DNA of 22,837 nt from positions 1,723 to 24,559 of the forward strand of contig DEIC01000130.1 of assembly GCA_002352285.1 (NCBI GenBank), in the 5' to 3' direction. Of this stretch, positions 1 to 8,090 are shown piece by piece. Position 1 is the first letter of the stretch. Each line of letters begins with the position of its first letter. The DNA is from Alphaproteobacteria bacterium UBA2784 (GTDB taxonomy: Bacteria; Pseudomonadota; Alphaproteobacteria; Micropepsales; Micropepsaceae). Both the position numbers and the translations under genes were made by a program. The notes beneath the pieces are model-generated. The model saw only the letters and a list, made by a program, of their open reading frames with translations, had not been told where the DNA came from and searched no databases.

Positions 1-711
1 CAGAATGGTCTGCTCAATGCGGATCGAGCCATCCTTGCGCGGCTCCCATGCCGTCGTCACCACATGGGACTCATAGGGCAGTTCGTCGTGCAGCCGGTCA
101 AAGACATGCTCACGCGTAATCTCGGCAGCAAGCAGCCGCGAGGGCAGATCGCCCGCCTGATCCTCCGGGTAGTGCCACGGACCGGGTTTGGCATGGCTCG
201 CCAGCCAGTCGCGCACGGCGTCAACTCCGCCACCCTTTTCCGCCGAGATCATGAAGGTCTTCTCGAAAGACCGCACCGCATTCAACGCAGCCGCATGGGT
301 GAGGAGCCGCTCCTTGGGCGCAAGATCGGTCTTGTTCAGCACAAGCGCGACATGGGGGCGATCAGCCGGAATGGCCTTGGCCAGCGCCTCCGCCTCCTCA
401 ATGGATGAGAGCGACGCATCCACCACCAGGAGCGTTGCATCCGCATCCTCAAGGCTGCCCCAGGCCGCGCGCACCATCGCCTTGTCGAGCCGTCGCCTGG
501 GCGAGAAGATGCCCGGCGTATCGACGAGAACGACTTGCGCCGTGCCTGCCATCATCACGCCGCGCACGCGCATGCGCGTTGTCTGCACCTTGCGCGAGAC
601 AATGGTGATTTTTGCACCGGTGAGTGCATTCACCAGCGTGGATTTGCCCGCGTTGGGCGCACCGATCACGGCGGCCACGCCAAAGCGTGTTTGAGAATTT
701 TCCTGCGTCAT
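1..711 (-). CDS. era: GTPase Era, N-terminal 237 residues (cut by window edge)
   Basis: Era is a GTPase that binds 16S rRNA and the small ribosomal subunit during its assembly. Seen here: G1/P-loop GAPNAGKS at residues 17-24, the switch-region TTR at 44-46, G3 DTPG at 64-67 and G4 NKTD at 126-129. The GTPase domain is complete and is followed by the beginning of the KH RNA-binding domain; the family is about 300 residues, so roughly the last 60 lie beyond base 1. The ATG (711-709) overlaps the rnc stop codon in an ATGA, which fixes the start and implies translational coupling. In many proteobacteria recO follows era, so recO is a reasonable guess for the gene to the left, but it is not seen. 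Identity is very secure. Confidence 0.97.
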   Translation of the reverse strand, partial: MTQENSQTRFGVAAVIGAPNAGKSTLVNALTGAKITIVSRKVQTTRMRVRGVMMAGTAQVVLVDTPGIFSPRRRLDKAMVRAAWGSLEDADATLLVVDASLSSIEEAEALAKAIPADRPHVALVLNKTDLAPKERLLTHAAALNAVRSFEKTFMISAEKGGGVDAVRDWLASHAKPGPWHYPEDQAGDLPSRLLAAEITREHVFDRLHDELPYESHVVTTAWEPRKDGSIRIEQTIL

Positions 712-1397
712 GCAGGACTGTTTGACCCGGATTGCCCGAGTTTCTCAAGCAGCTTTTGCGCTGCCGCCTGTTCGGCCTGCCGTTTGGAGGAGCCTTGGCC
801 CTCGGCGCTGCCCGCCCCCGGTACGCTCACCTCGACGGCGAAGACCGGCGCATGGTCAGAGCCCGAACGCGACAGCTCCCGATATTGCGGCAACCCCTTG
901 CCCTTCAGCAGCGCCTGCGCCCACTCCTGCAGCCGGGTCTTTGCATCCTGCCCTGACGTCACCGGGCGCTCGAACTGCGCCTGCCAGTGCCGCAGCACAA
1001 AATCCCGCGCAGCCTTGTAACCGCCATCAAGAAAGATCGCGCCCAGCAGGGCTTCGGTGGCATCAGCAATGATCGAAGCCGCCATGGCGCCGCGCACCTC
1101 TCCGGCTGAAGCGCGCAAGGCCGCATCAAGCTGCAATGCCTTGCCCACCTCACCGCACGCCTCCTTGCGCACCAGTGCATTGAAGCGCAGTGACAGCTCG
1201 CCTTCCTCCGCGGCGGGAAAGCGCTCGTGGAGGTGGCTTGCGATCACTAGGCCCAGAACCCGGTCACCCAGAAACTCAAGCCGCTCGTTGGAAAGGCCGG
1301 CATCCGCGCTCGCGTGGGTCAGCGCTTGAGCCAGCAATTCGCGGTCCCGGAAAGAATATCCGGCGCGCGCCTCAAGCGCCTCATGCGCGCCGCTCAT
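708..1397 (-). CDS. rnc: Ribonuclease III
   Basis: Endoribonuclease that cleaves double-stranded RNA, including rRNA precursors. The protein is 229 residues, the normal size. The family signature NERLEFLGD is at residues 37-45 with catalytic E41 and D45; the second acidic pair is D112 and E115 in the stretch ADATEALLGA. A double-stranded-RNA-binding domain follows from about residue 150 to 225, ending in an Ala/Lys-rich helix typical of that fold. The start ATG at 1397 lies two bases after the lepB stop and the stop overlaps era by four bases, giving the order lepB-rnc-era that is widespread in proteobacteria. All catalytic residues are present, so the enzyme should be active. Confidence 0.97.
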   Translation of the reverse strand: MSGAHEALEARAGYSFRDRELLAQALTHASADAGLSNERLEFLGDRVLGLVIASHLHERFPAAEEGELSLRFNALVRKEACGEVGKALQLDAALRASAGEVRGAMAASIIADATEALLGAIFLDGGYKAARDFVLRHWQAQFERPVTSGQDAKTRLQEWAQALLKGKGLPQYRELSRSGSDHAPVFAVEVSVPGAGSAEGQGSSKRQAEQAAAQKLLEKLGQSGSNSPA

Positions 1398-1399
1398 GC

Positions 1400-2224
1400 T
1401 CAGCGCACCGCCGTAAACATGCGGTCATACCGGATCGCCGCCGGCCACTGCCATATTTCCCAGAAGGCCGCACTGCCATCCGCCGAGAAGAAGATGTTCT
1501 CAACCCGGCCAACAATATTCTCGTAAGGGATGAAGCCGACCTCCGTGAACCGGCTGTCGCGCGAGCCATCACGATTGTCGCCCATCATGAAATAGGCGCC
1601 TTCGGGCACGGTGTATTCAGGTGTGTTGTCGGCGCTGGAGCGCACCGTATTCGACAGAACTTCATGCGCAACGCCGTTGGGAAGCGTTTCAATGAAGCGG
1701 TTGTAGGTGATGGCGCCACCTGCACCATCTTCCAGTGTGAGGTCCGCGATCTGGGTCATGCCCACCGCCGCGCCATTGATGTAGAGCACGCCGTCCTTCA
1801 TCTGGATGCGGTCGCCCGGCAGACCGACAATGCGTTTTACGTAGTCAGTCGAAGGCGTCGCCGGAGGCCGGAACACAACCACATCACCACGCGCCGGTTC
1901 GCCACCCATAATGCGCCCGTCAAAGATGTGCGGGCTGAATGGCAATGAGAAGCGCGAATAGCCGTAAACGAATTTGTTGACGAGAATGTAGTCACCCTCA
2001 AGGAGCGTGCCGCGCATCGACCCCGACGGTATGACAAAGGGCTGATAGAGAAATGTGCGCACGAAGAAGACGATGGCGAGCGCATAGACGATCGTGCGCA
2101 CAACTTCCGCGATGAACGATTCCTGGCGGGTCAAAACCGGGGCCTTGGCAACGGGCGCGGCCGCCATCGGCGCGGCGTCGCTTTGCGATGTATCCATCGG
2201 TTGGTCGCTCATTTCCGGCATCAC
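1400..2224 (-). CDS. lepB: Signal peptidase I
   Basis: Membrane serine protease that removes signal peptides from exported proteins. One N-terminal membrane segment is seen at about residues 38-60 after a Pro/Ala-rich cytoplasmic leader; the catalytic Ser-Lys dyad is S69 in IPSGSM and K130 in DYVKRIVG, and the late box GDNRDGSRDSR is intact. The first codon is GTG at 2224, followed directly by ATG at 2221, and another in-frame ATG lies three codons on, so the true start may be any of these (274 to 270 residues). A GGGG Shine-Dalgarno-like run sits inside a small inverted repeat, GTCCC/GGGAC (2231-2245), just upstream. The gene lies 45 bp after acpS and two bases before rnc. Confidence 0.95.
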   Translation of the reverse strand: MMPEMSDQPMDTSQSDAAPMAAAPVAKAPVLTRQESFIAEVVRTIVYALAIVFFVRTFLYQPFVIPSGSMRGTLLEGDYILVNKFVYGYSRFSLPFSPHIFDGRIMGGEPARGDVVVFRPPATPSTDYVKRIVGLPGDRIQMKDGVLYINGAAVGMTQIADLTLEDGAGGAITYNRFIETLPNGVAHEVLSNTVRSSADNTPEYTVPEGAYFMMGDNRDGSRDSRFTEVGFIPYENIVGRVENIFFSADGSAAFWEIWQWPAAIRYDRMFTAVR

Positions 2225-2269
2225 GCTTCTGTCCCCTTGAGGGACGCTACAGCAAACCCCATGCCCGCA

Positions 2270-2683
2270 TTAACCAGATTGCGGCACGGCGGGCCGTGCC
2301 GAAATGATGACAATGGCCTGCGCCAGCGGAAAATCGTCGGTAATCGTGAGGTCAATCACGGCCTCATGGCCCGGCGGGGTAATTTCAACCAGCCGGCGAA
2401 GCGCGCCATTGGTCAGCACCATCGAGGGCTTGCCGCCCGGCAGATTGACGACGCCCAGATCGCGCCAGAACACGCTGCGCCGGAACCCGGTGCCCAGCGC
2501 CTTTGCGCAGGCCTCCTTGGCGGCGAAGCGTTTGGCATAGCTGGCCGCGCGACTCTTGCGGCCTTCTGACTTGCGCTGCTCGATATCCGTATAGAGCCGC
2601 TGGATGAAGCGCTCGCCATAACGCTCGAGCGTCTTCTCAATCCGCCTGATGTCGATCAGATCGCTGCCAATGCCGATAATCAT
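2270..2683 (-). CDS. acpS: Holo-[acyl-carrier-protein] synthase
   Basis: Transfers the 4'-phosphopantetheine arm from coenzyme A to apo-acyl carrier protein, activating fatty-acid synthesis. The protein is 137 residues. The N-terminal motif IGIGSDLIDI carries metal-binding D8, and the second motif RFAAKEACAKALGTG carries E57, both diagnostic of the AcpS family. I take ATG at 2683 as the start rather than the TTG one codon upstream, because the ATG shares its A with the TGA stop of pdxJ (TGATG), a coupling arrangement. pdxJ-acpS is an old conserved pair in proteobacteria. The last dozen residues are a short non-conserved tail. Confidence 0.95.
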   Translation of the reverse strand: MIIGIGSDLIDIRRIEKTLERYGERFIQRLYTDIEQRKSEGRKSRAASYAKRFAAKEACAKALGTGFRRSVFWRDLGVVNLPGGKPSMVLTNGALRRLVEITPPGHEAVIDLTITDDFPLAQAIVIISARPAVPQSG

Positions 2684-3459
2684 CAAACGGCCTTTGCCGC
2701 CAATGCGGACTGTTCGATAATCGCGCGCATCTTGCGTATGGCTGGCGCCAAACCGTCAAAAATCGCCTCGCCGATCAGGAAGTGGCCAATGTTGAGTTCG
2801 GCAATGCCTGGTATCGCAGCAATTGGCGGCACCGTGTCATAGGTCAGACCATGGCCGGCATGCACTTCAAGCCCGAGCTTCTGACCAAAGGCAGCGCCAC
2901 GCCGCAACCGCTCCAGCAGACGCTCGCGCTCAGCTGCCGTGCCATCAAGCGCTGCATGACAATAGGCGCCTGTGTGGAGCTCGACCACTGGCGCGCCCAG
3001 CGCACGCGCGGCCTCAAGCTGCATCTCGTCGGCCTCGATGAAGAGCGAGACGCGGATGCCCGCCTCGCTCAACTGACGCACCATCGGGGCCAGATGATTG
3101 TGATGGCGCGCCGCATCAAGTCCGCCTTCGGTCGTCACTTCCTCGCGCCGTTCCGGCACGATGCACGCGGCATGGGGCCGCGCCTTCAGCGCAATCGCCA
3201 GCATTTCATCTGTTGCCGCCATTTCAAGATTGAGCGGCAGGCCGATTTCGGTCGAAAGCCGCGCAATGTCTTCGTCGCCAATATGGCGGCGGTCTTCGCG
3301 CAGGTGCGCCGTGATGCCGTCTGCACCTGCTTCCGCCGCCAGCTTGGCCGCGGCCACCGGGTCAGGATGCCGCCCGCCGCGCGCATTGCGGATGGTTGCG
3401 ACGTGATCAATGTTGACGCCCAGCCGGGGCACGCGGGGAACTGGCCGTGATGCGTTCAT
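2683..3459 (-). CDS. pdxJ: Pyridoxine 5'-phosphate synthase
   Basis: Condenses 1-deoxy-D-xylulose 5-phosphate with 3-amino-2-oxopropyl phosphate to make pyridoxine 5'-phosphate, the ring-closing step of the DXP-dependent vitamin B6 pathway. The 258-residue TIM-barrel shows LGVNIDHVATIRNARG near residue 13, HLREDRRHI at 52-60, the glutamate of NLEMA near 79, PERREEVTTEGGLD at about 102-115, and the HAGHGL loop near residue 200, all hallmarks of PdxJ. The start ATG at 3459 lies nine bases after the rsh stop, and the stop overlaps acpS by one base. A strong Shine-Dalgarno site is not obvious, so translation may depend on ribosomes arriving from rsh. Confidence 0.97.
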   Translation of the reverse strand: MNASRPVPRVPRLGVNIDHVATIRNARGGRHPDPVAAAKLAAEAGADGITAHLREDRRHIGDEDIARLSTEIGLPLNLEMAATDEMLAIALKARPHAACIVPERREEVTTEGGLDAARHHNHLAPMVRQLSEAGIRVSLFIEADEMQLEAARALGAPVVELHTGAYCHAALDGTAAERERLLERLRRGAAFGQKLGLEVHAGHGLTYDTVPPIAAIPGIAELNIGHFLIGEAIFDGLAPAIRKMRAIIEQSALAAKAV

Positions 3460-3468
3460 GGAGGGTAC

Positions 3469-5607
3469 CTATTCGCGCGGACGCTCAACCGACATCACCA
3501 CGGGCGATGCATTCAGCGCTGACATGATGTTGGTCAGATGCTTGGCATCCTTCACCTCGATATCAACCACCATGGTGAAGAATGCCGGATTGCGCTCGGC
3601 AATCTTGAGATTGTGGATGTTGCCGCCCACCCGGGCAATCGCGGTGCAAAGGGCGGCCAGCGTGCCGGGTTCGTTGCGCAAATCAACTTTGATCCGGCCA
3701 ATGGCAGGACCGCCATCAGTCGCATGCGCTTCCCAGCCAAGGTCAATCCAGCGCTCTGGGGTGGTGTGAAACTCTTCCAGATTGGCGCAGTCGATCGTAT
3801 GCACATGAATGCCGCGCCCGGCCTCCAGAATGCCAACGATGCGGTCGCCCGGCAGCGGGTGGCAGCACTCAGCCAGATGATAGGCAAGGCCGGGCGTCAA
3901 TCCGCGGATCGGGATAGCGGCATTCGCGCGCGCCGGATCAGCCTGGTTCGGCATGGCAAGAGACGCGTCCGCCGGAAGCAATCCGGGAAACACCATCTCG
4001 ATCAGGTCAACCTGCGTCAGCGCACCCTGCCCCAGCATCGCATAGACTTCATCGGTGCGCGCCAGCTTGAGGCGGCGCAGCAAGCCCTCGATCGCCTTCT
4101 CGGTGAACTCCTGTCCTGCATCGGCAAACGCCTTTTCTGCGATGGCATGGCCCAGTTTCACAAGTTCGACGCGCTGCTGATTGCGGATGAAGCGGCGGAT
4201 GGCGGAACGCGCTTTGCCCGTAATCACCATGCTTTCCCAGACGGGTTGCGGCGTCTGGCTCTTCGAGCGCTTGATCTCCACTTCATCGCCGTTGCGCAAC
4301 TCGGTGCGCAGCGGAACATCGCGGCCGTTAACGCGCGCGCCGACCGCCGTGTTGCCCAGGTCGGTATGGACCGCATAGGCAAAGTCGATGGGTGTCGCAC
4401 CGCGCGGCAGCGAAATGATCTCGCCCTTGGGCGTAAAGCAGAAAACCTGATCCTGAAAAAGTTCGAGCTTCGTGTTCTCAAGAAAATCTTCCGGCGTATC
4501 GCCGTGCTCGATCATCTCGACGATGGAGCGCAGCCACGCGTAAGGGTCTTGCACCTTGCCGTGGAGCGCCAGCTTGTCCTTATAGGCCCAGTGCGCCGCA
4601 ATGCCGCGCTCGGCCAGATCATCCATCTGGCGCGTGCGGATCTGCACTTCCACGCGCGCCCGCTCCGGCCCGATGATCGTGGTGTGGATCGATTGATAGC
4701 CGTTGGGCTTGGGGATCGAGATGTAATCCTTGAACCGGCCCGGCACGATCTGCCAGCGCCGGTGCAGAACACCCAGCGCCTGATAGCAGTGCTGTTCGTC
4801 GCGCACGACGATGCGGAATCCGTAGATGTCCGACAACTGCTCGAACGAAATCGCTTTCTCTTCCATCTTTTTCCAGATGGAATAAGGCCGCTTCATCCGC
4901 CCTGTGACCGAGGCTTCAATGCCCTCGCGCTCCAGCTCGGCTTTCAGCTGGCCGATGATACGCTCAATGCGCCCGACACTTTCAGCCTTCAGGAACTCAA
5001 GGCGCCGCACGATGCTGTCACGCGCATCGGCATTGATTTCGCCGAATGACAGGTCTTCCAGCTCCTCGCGCAACTCGTGCATGCCCATGCGGCCGGCCAG
5101 CGGCGCATAGATGTCCATGGTCTCTTGCGCGATGCGCAGCCGCCGCTCCGGCTTGCCGATATGGTGCAGCGTGCGCATGTTGTGCAGGCGGTCGGCGAGT
5201 TTGACCAGCAGCACCCTGATGTCATTCGACATCGCCAGCAGGAACTTGCGGAAGTTCTCGGCGTCTTTGGTGCGCTCGGATTGCAGCTCAAGCTTGGTGA
5301 GTTTGGTGACGCCATCCACCAGCGCCGCAACCTCGGCGCCAAACTGGCCCTCGATCTCTTCGTAGGTCGCCTCGGTATCTTCCAGCGTGTCGTGCAAGAG
5401 GGCGGTGGCGATGGTTGCCGAGTCGAGATGCAGCTCCGTCAGGATCGCCGCGACTTCCAGCGGATGCGAGAAATAGGGATCGCCGGATGCGCGTGTCTGG
5501 GCGCCATGCGCGCGCATGGCGAAGACATAGGCGCGGTTCAGCAGTGCCTCATCGGCATTGCGGTCGTAATGCCGCACACGTTCGACAAGTTCATATTGCC
5601 GCATCAT
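3469..5607 (-). CDS. rsh: Bifunctional (p)ppGpp synthetase/hydrolase Rsh (RelA/SpoT family)
   Basis: Long RelA/SpoT homologue that makes and degrades the alarmone (p)ppGpp. Domains in order of the 712 residues: an HD hydrolase with an intact metal site (H48, H72-D73 in ALLHDTLED, D138 in LADRLHNMR); a synthetase with D259 (SDIYGFRI), an RFKD motif at 290-293 and E319 (EVQIRT); a TGS domain at about 385-450; a helical/zinc-finger-like region with paired cysteines in HLAECCHPLPGD; and a C-terminal ACT domain from about 640. RxKD rather than ExDD in the synthetase, together with an intact HD site, marks the bifunctional type; alphaproteobacteria usually carry one such protein. Two ATG codons begin the frame, 7 bases after a GGAG site. 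It lies 87 bp after rpoZ. Confidence 0.96.
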   Translation of the reverse strand: MMRQYELVERVRHYDRNADEALLNRAYVFAMRAHGAQTRASGDPYFSHPLEVAAILTELHLDSATIATALLHDTLEDTEATYEEIEGQFGAEVAALVDGVTKLTKLELQSERTKDAENFRKFLLAMSNDIRVLLVKLADRLHNMRTLHHIGKPERRLRIAQETMDIYAPLAGRMGMHELREELEDLSFGEINADARDSIVRRLEFLKAESVGRIERIIGQLKAELEREGIEASVTGRMKRPYSIWKKMEEKAISFEQLSDIYGFRIVVRDEQHCYQALGVLHRRWQIVPGRFKDYISIPKPNGYQSIHTTIIGPERARVEVQIRTRQMDDLAERGIAAHWAYKDKLALHGKVQDPYAWLRSIVEMIEHGDTPEDFLENTKLELFQDQVFCFTPKGEIISLPRGATPIDFAYAVHTDLGNTAVGARVNGRDVPLRTELRNGDEVEIKRSKSQTPQPVWESMVITGKARSAIRRFIRNQQRVELVKLGHAIAEKAFADAGQEFTEKAIEGLLRRLKLARTDEVYAMLGQGALTQVDLIEMVFPGLLPADASLAMPNQADPARANAAIPIRGLTPGLAYHLAECCHPLPGDRIVGILEAGRGIHVHTIDCANLEEFHTTPERWIDLGWEAHATDGGPAIGRIKVDLRNEPGTLAALCTAIARVGGNIHNLKIAERNPAFFTMVVDIEVKDAKHLTNIMSALNASPVVMSVERPRE

Positions 5608-5694
5608 GGCGCGGCTCCATCCGCCAATGCGCAGGCACTGGCGGCGTCAGGCGTTCCGGGAATGACCGGCTGGTGCGTGAAAGTGTGGCGCCCC

Positions 5695-6084
5695 TCAGAC
5701 GTCCGCCTCATAGGCTTCGTCATCGGGTTCGGGCTGCCGCTCGGGCGGCTGCTCGGTGACGGAACGCAGATAATCTTCTTCCGACACCTGAATGTCTTCC
5801 GGCACATCCTCCGCCTCGCTGATCGCCGACGCGGCGGCCACCGGCACATCCTCCAGCGCGCTGTGACGCTGCAGGCTGCGGATCATCTCGGTCTTGAGGT
5901 TCTCATGCGTCATGGTGAGGGCAGCGATTTCGCGCAGCGCCACAACGGGGTTCTTGTCGTTGTCGCGTTCCACCGTCAGTGGCGCACCACCCGCAAGCGC
6001 GCGGGCGCGCTGTGCGGCGAGAAGCACCAGCTCAAAACGGTTCGGGATCTTGTCCACGCAATCTTCTACGGTTACGCGCGCCAT
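5695..6084 (-). CDS. rpoZ: DNA-directed RNA polymerase omega subunit
   Basis: Small RNA polymerase subunit that clamps beta-prime and helps build ppGpp site 1. The N-terminus MARVTVEDCVDKIPNRFELV and the following AAQRAR match the conserved omega core, including the extreme Met-Ala-Arg end that, in E. coli, contacts ppGpp. At 129 residues it is longer than the about 90-residue E. coli protein: residues from about 80 onward form an acidic, probably disordered tail rich in Glu, Asp and Pro, common in alphaproteobacterial omegas. The AAGGG upstream of the ATG serves as ribosome site. A weak promoter candidate lies upstream: TTGTGC at 6144-6149 and TGTAAT at 6123-6128, minus strand, but with only 15 bp between. 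The next gene is rsh, whose product this subunit helps to sense. Confidence 0.95.
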   Translation of the reverse strand: MARVTVEDCVDKIPNRFELVLLAAQRARALAGGAPLTVERDNDKNPVVALREIAALTMTHENLKTEMIRSLQRHSALEDVPVAAASAISEAEDVPEDIQVSEEDYLRSVTEQPPERQPEPDDEAYEADV

Positions 6085-6179
6085 GCGTCATGCACCCTTC
6101 AGGATGAGTGTGAACCGCAAGGATTACAGGAACTTGCTGCGCCGCACAACCCCGCGCAAGCGCCCGAAACGCCGGATTT

Positions 6180-6698
6180 TCAGGATTTTTCGGCTCCAAC
6201 GGGCCGAACCGCCTGTCTTTCGGCCTCCGGAAGACGCCGCAGCAGCTCGTCAGCCCTGAGGCCACTGACGGGGTGAATCCAGTCCGGCAGAATCTCGGTA
6301 AGGGGCACCAGCACAAAGGCCCGCTCGGCAAGCCTTGGGTGGGGCAATGTCAGCGCCGCCGAATGCTCGACGCGTCCCGCGTAATCCAGAATATCGATGT
6401 CGAGCGGCCGCGGCGCGTTGCGGGCACTGTGCTGCCGCCCAAACGATGCCTCGAGCACTTTGAAGTTCGCCAGCAGCGCATCTGGCGCGTGCAAAGTCTC
6501 GATCAATGCAACCAGATTGACAAAGGGCGGATCGGAAGGATCGGGCCATGCCGGACTTTCATAAAGGCCCGAGCAGCGCAGGATGTTTCCTGCGCGCGCG
6601 ACAATGTCGGAAAGCGCCGCAGCCAAAGTGACGGCGGGAGAGCCCGCGCGTGACGGCAGATTGGCGCCAAGCGCAATCAACACTTTGGCATGCGTCAC
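6180..6698 (-). CDS. folK: 2-amino-4-hydroxy-6-hydroxymethyldihydropteridine diphosphokinase
   Basis: Pyrophosphorylates 6-hydroxymethyl-dihydropterin with ATP, the step before dihydropteroate synthase in folate synthesis. The 172-residue protein shows ALGANL near residue 9, GLYES at 44-48, RNAPRPLDIDILDY with the two metal-binding aspartates D100 and D102, and LPHPRLAERAFVLVPL near 125, the HPPK signature set. The start is GTG at 6698, preceded by GAAGGG seven bases upstream; the nearby ATG (GCATGCC) is out of frame. It is the first minus-strand gene of this block and is divergent from the NYN gene. It stops 95 bp before rpoZ, so it may be co-transcribed with it. Confidence 0.95.
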   Translation of the reverse strand: MTHAKVLIALGANLPSRAGSPAVTLAAALSDIVARAGNILRCSGLYESPAWPDPSDPPFVNLVALIETLHAPDALLANFKVLEASFGRQHSARNAPRPLDIDILDYAGRVEHSAALTLPHPRLAERAFVLVPLTEILPDWIHPVSGLRADELLRRLPEAERQAVRPVGAEKS

Positions 6699-6787
6699 GA
6701 TTCAGCCCTTCTCAAACGGCGCGTTGCGTCCTATAGCAGACCTGCACCGCATAAGAGCGGTTACATACATCTAAGCGAGCATATTCC
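6699..6787. promoter_or_regulatory. Divergent intergenic region folK / NYN gene
   Basis: This 89-bp gap must hold the start signals for both folK (minus) and the NYN gene (plus). The only promoter-like pair I see on the plus strand is TTCTCA followed 17 bp later by TATAGC (about 6709-6737), four of six matches in each box, which is weak. No Shine-Dalgarno sequence precedes the NYN ATG. I cannot assign a minus-strand promoter with confidence. Confidence 0.3.
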
Positions 6788-7441
6788 ATGACATTCTATG
6801 CCAATGAGCGCATCGCAATCTTTATCGACGGCGCCAATATCTATGGCACCACCAAGGCGCTGGGCTTCGACATCGACTACAAGCGCCTGCTGGGCGAGTT
6901 TGCCAAGCGCGGCACGCTGGTGCGCGCATTCTACTACACGGCCCTGCCGGAGAACGAGGAATACTCGCCCCTTCGCCCGCTGATCGACTGGCTGGACTAT
7001 AACGGCTTCACGATGGTCACAAAGCCGCAGCGCGAATACACCGACGCCATGGGCCGCCGCCGCGTGCGCGGCAACATTGATGTAGAGCTTGCCGTCGATG
7101 CGATGGAGCTGGCCGACCACGTGGATCACTTCATCCTGTTTTCAGGCGACGGCGATTTCCGCCGCCTGATCGAAGCGCTGCAACGCAAGGGCAAGCGCAC
7201 ATCTGTGGTGTCCACGGTGCGCACACCCACGCCGATGATCGCCGACGAACTGCGCCGCCAGGCTGACAATTTCATTGATCTGGCATCGCTCCAGCCCGCC
7301 ATCCAGCGCGCACCACTCCAGCGGCCCGAGGGCGAGACGGGTGAGATGGTGCGGCCCGAGCGCCCGATGCGTCCGCGCCCTGCACCGCGCACAGAGCAGG
7401 CGCCAGCGGCCCCGCCCTCTCCGATTGATGACATCCTCTAA
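6788..7441 (+). CDS. NYN domain (LabA/DUF88 family) PIN-like putative ribonuclease
   Basis: NYN domains have the PIN/FEN nuclease fold and are mostly thought to be metal-dependent RNases. In this 217-residue protein the acidic site residues are all visible: D14 and N17 in FIDGANIYG, D98 and D104 in GNIDVELAVDAM, and D121 and D123 in FSGDGDF. The fold occupies about residues 7-165; the remaining 50 residues are a Pro/Arg/Glu-rich, probably unstructured tail ending in SPIDDIL. Substrate and role are unknown; the LabA name comes from a cyanobacterial clock protein and should not be read as function. The last 14 bases overlap the start of the uracil-glycosylase gene. No ribosome site is evident before the ATG. 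Confidence 0.9.
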   Translation: MTFYANERIAIFIDGANIYGTTKALGFDIDYKRLLGEFAKRGTLVRAFYYTALPENEEYSPLRPLIDWLDYNGFTMVTKPQREYTDAMGRRRVRGNIDVELAVDAMELADHVDHFILFSGDGDFRRLIEALQRKGKRTSVVSTVRTPTPMIADELRRQADNFIDLASLQPAIQRAPLQRPEGETGEMVRPERPMRPRPAPRTEQAPAAPPSPIDDIL

Positions 7442-8090
7442 GCGAACAGCCACAACGCTGAACCAGCCGGGCCGCGACTGTGATCGCTGCCCGCGCCTGT
7501 GCGCCTATCGCGCGCGGCTGCGTGCCGACAAGAGCGACTGGCACAACGCGCCGGTGCCGTCTTTCGGTGCGCTGGATGCAGCCTTGCTGATTGTCGGCCT
7601 GGCGCCCGGTGTCAGTGGTGCCAACCGCACCGGCCGTCCCTTCACGGGTGATTATGCAGGCGATCTTCTCTACGCGACGCTCGCCAAACTTGGCGCGACA
7701 GGTGGTCACTATGCAGCGCGCACCGATGACGGCTTTGCGCTCGTCAATGTGCGCATCACAAATGCCGTGCGTTGCGTGCCCCCTGAGAACAAGCCCGAAA
7801 CAGCCGAGATCCGCGCCTGCAACGATTTCCTGCGCGACGAGATGGCGGCGATGCCACGCCTGCGCGCCGTGCTGTCACTTGGCAAGATCGCCCACGACGC
7901 CGTACTGCGTGCGCGCGGATTGAAGCTGTCGGCGCACAGCTTTGCCCATGGCGCTGTCCACGACCTCAAAGGCGTCCGGCTGGTGAACTCATATCATTGC
8001 TCGCGCTACAACACGAACACGGGTGTGTTGACGGCTGCAATGTTCGAAGAGGCAGTATCCCGCGCGCTGGCAGAAATCAGCCGGGCTTGA
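7428..8090 (+). CDS. Uracil-DNA glycosylase, family 5 (UdgB-like), iron-sulfur
   Basis: Removes uracil and some other deaminated bases from DNA to begin base-excision repair. The family-5 active-site motif GLAPGVSGANRTGRPFTGD lies at residues 57-75, and the late motif NSYHCSRYNTNTG near the C-terminus is the family-5 version of the leucine-loop motif. Four cysteines fit a 4Fe-4S site: C18, C21, C116 and C131 (C-x2-C and C-x14-C). The frame is open further upstream, but I choose ATG 7428 because it places the first cysteine pair at the usual distance from the N-terminus and gives 220 residues. It overlaps the NYN gene by 14 bp and its 3' end overlaps the convergent oxidoreductase gene by 14 bp. 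Confidence 0.93.
   Translation: MTSSKRTATTLNQPGRDCDRCPRLCAYRARLRADKSDWHNAPVPSFGALDAALLIVGLAPGVSGANRTGRPFTGDYAGDLLYATLAKLGATGGHYAARTDDGFALVNVRITNAVRCVPPENKPETAEIRACNDFLRDEMAAMPRLRAVLSLGKIAHDAVLRARGLKLSAHSFAHGAVHDLKGVRLVNSYHCSRYNTNTGVLTAAMFEEAVSRALAEISRA

Noticed and set aside
2231..2245. Inverted repeat GTCCC/GGGAC before lepB as a regulator site
   Set aside because: Only five base pairs with a five-base loop; likely by chance in this GC-rich DNA, though it does cover the ribosome site.
3538..5049. Long open frame of 503 codons on the plus strand
   Set aside because: It lies wholly antisense to rsh, whose domains are intact. The product resembles no protein I know and looks like the mirror of GC-rich codons.
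7275..7427. Longer N-terminus for the uracil-DNA glycosylase
   Set aside because: It would begin at TTG inside the NYN gene and add about 50 residues with no family similarity; ATG 7428 fits the usual position of the first cysteine pair.
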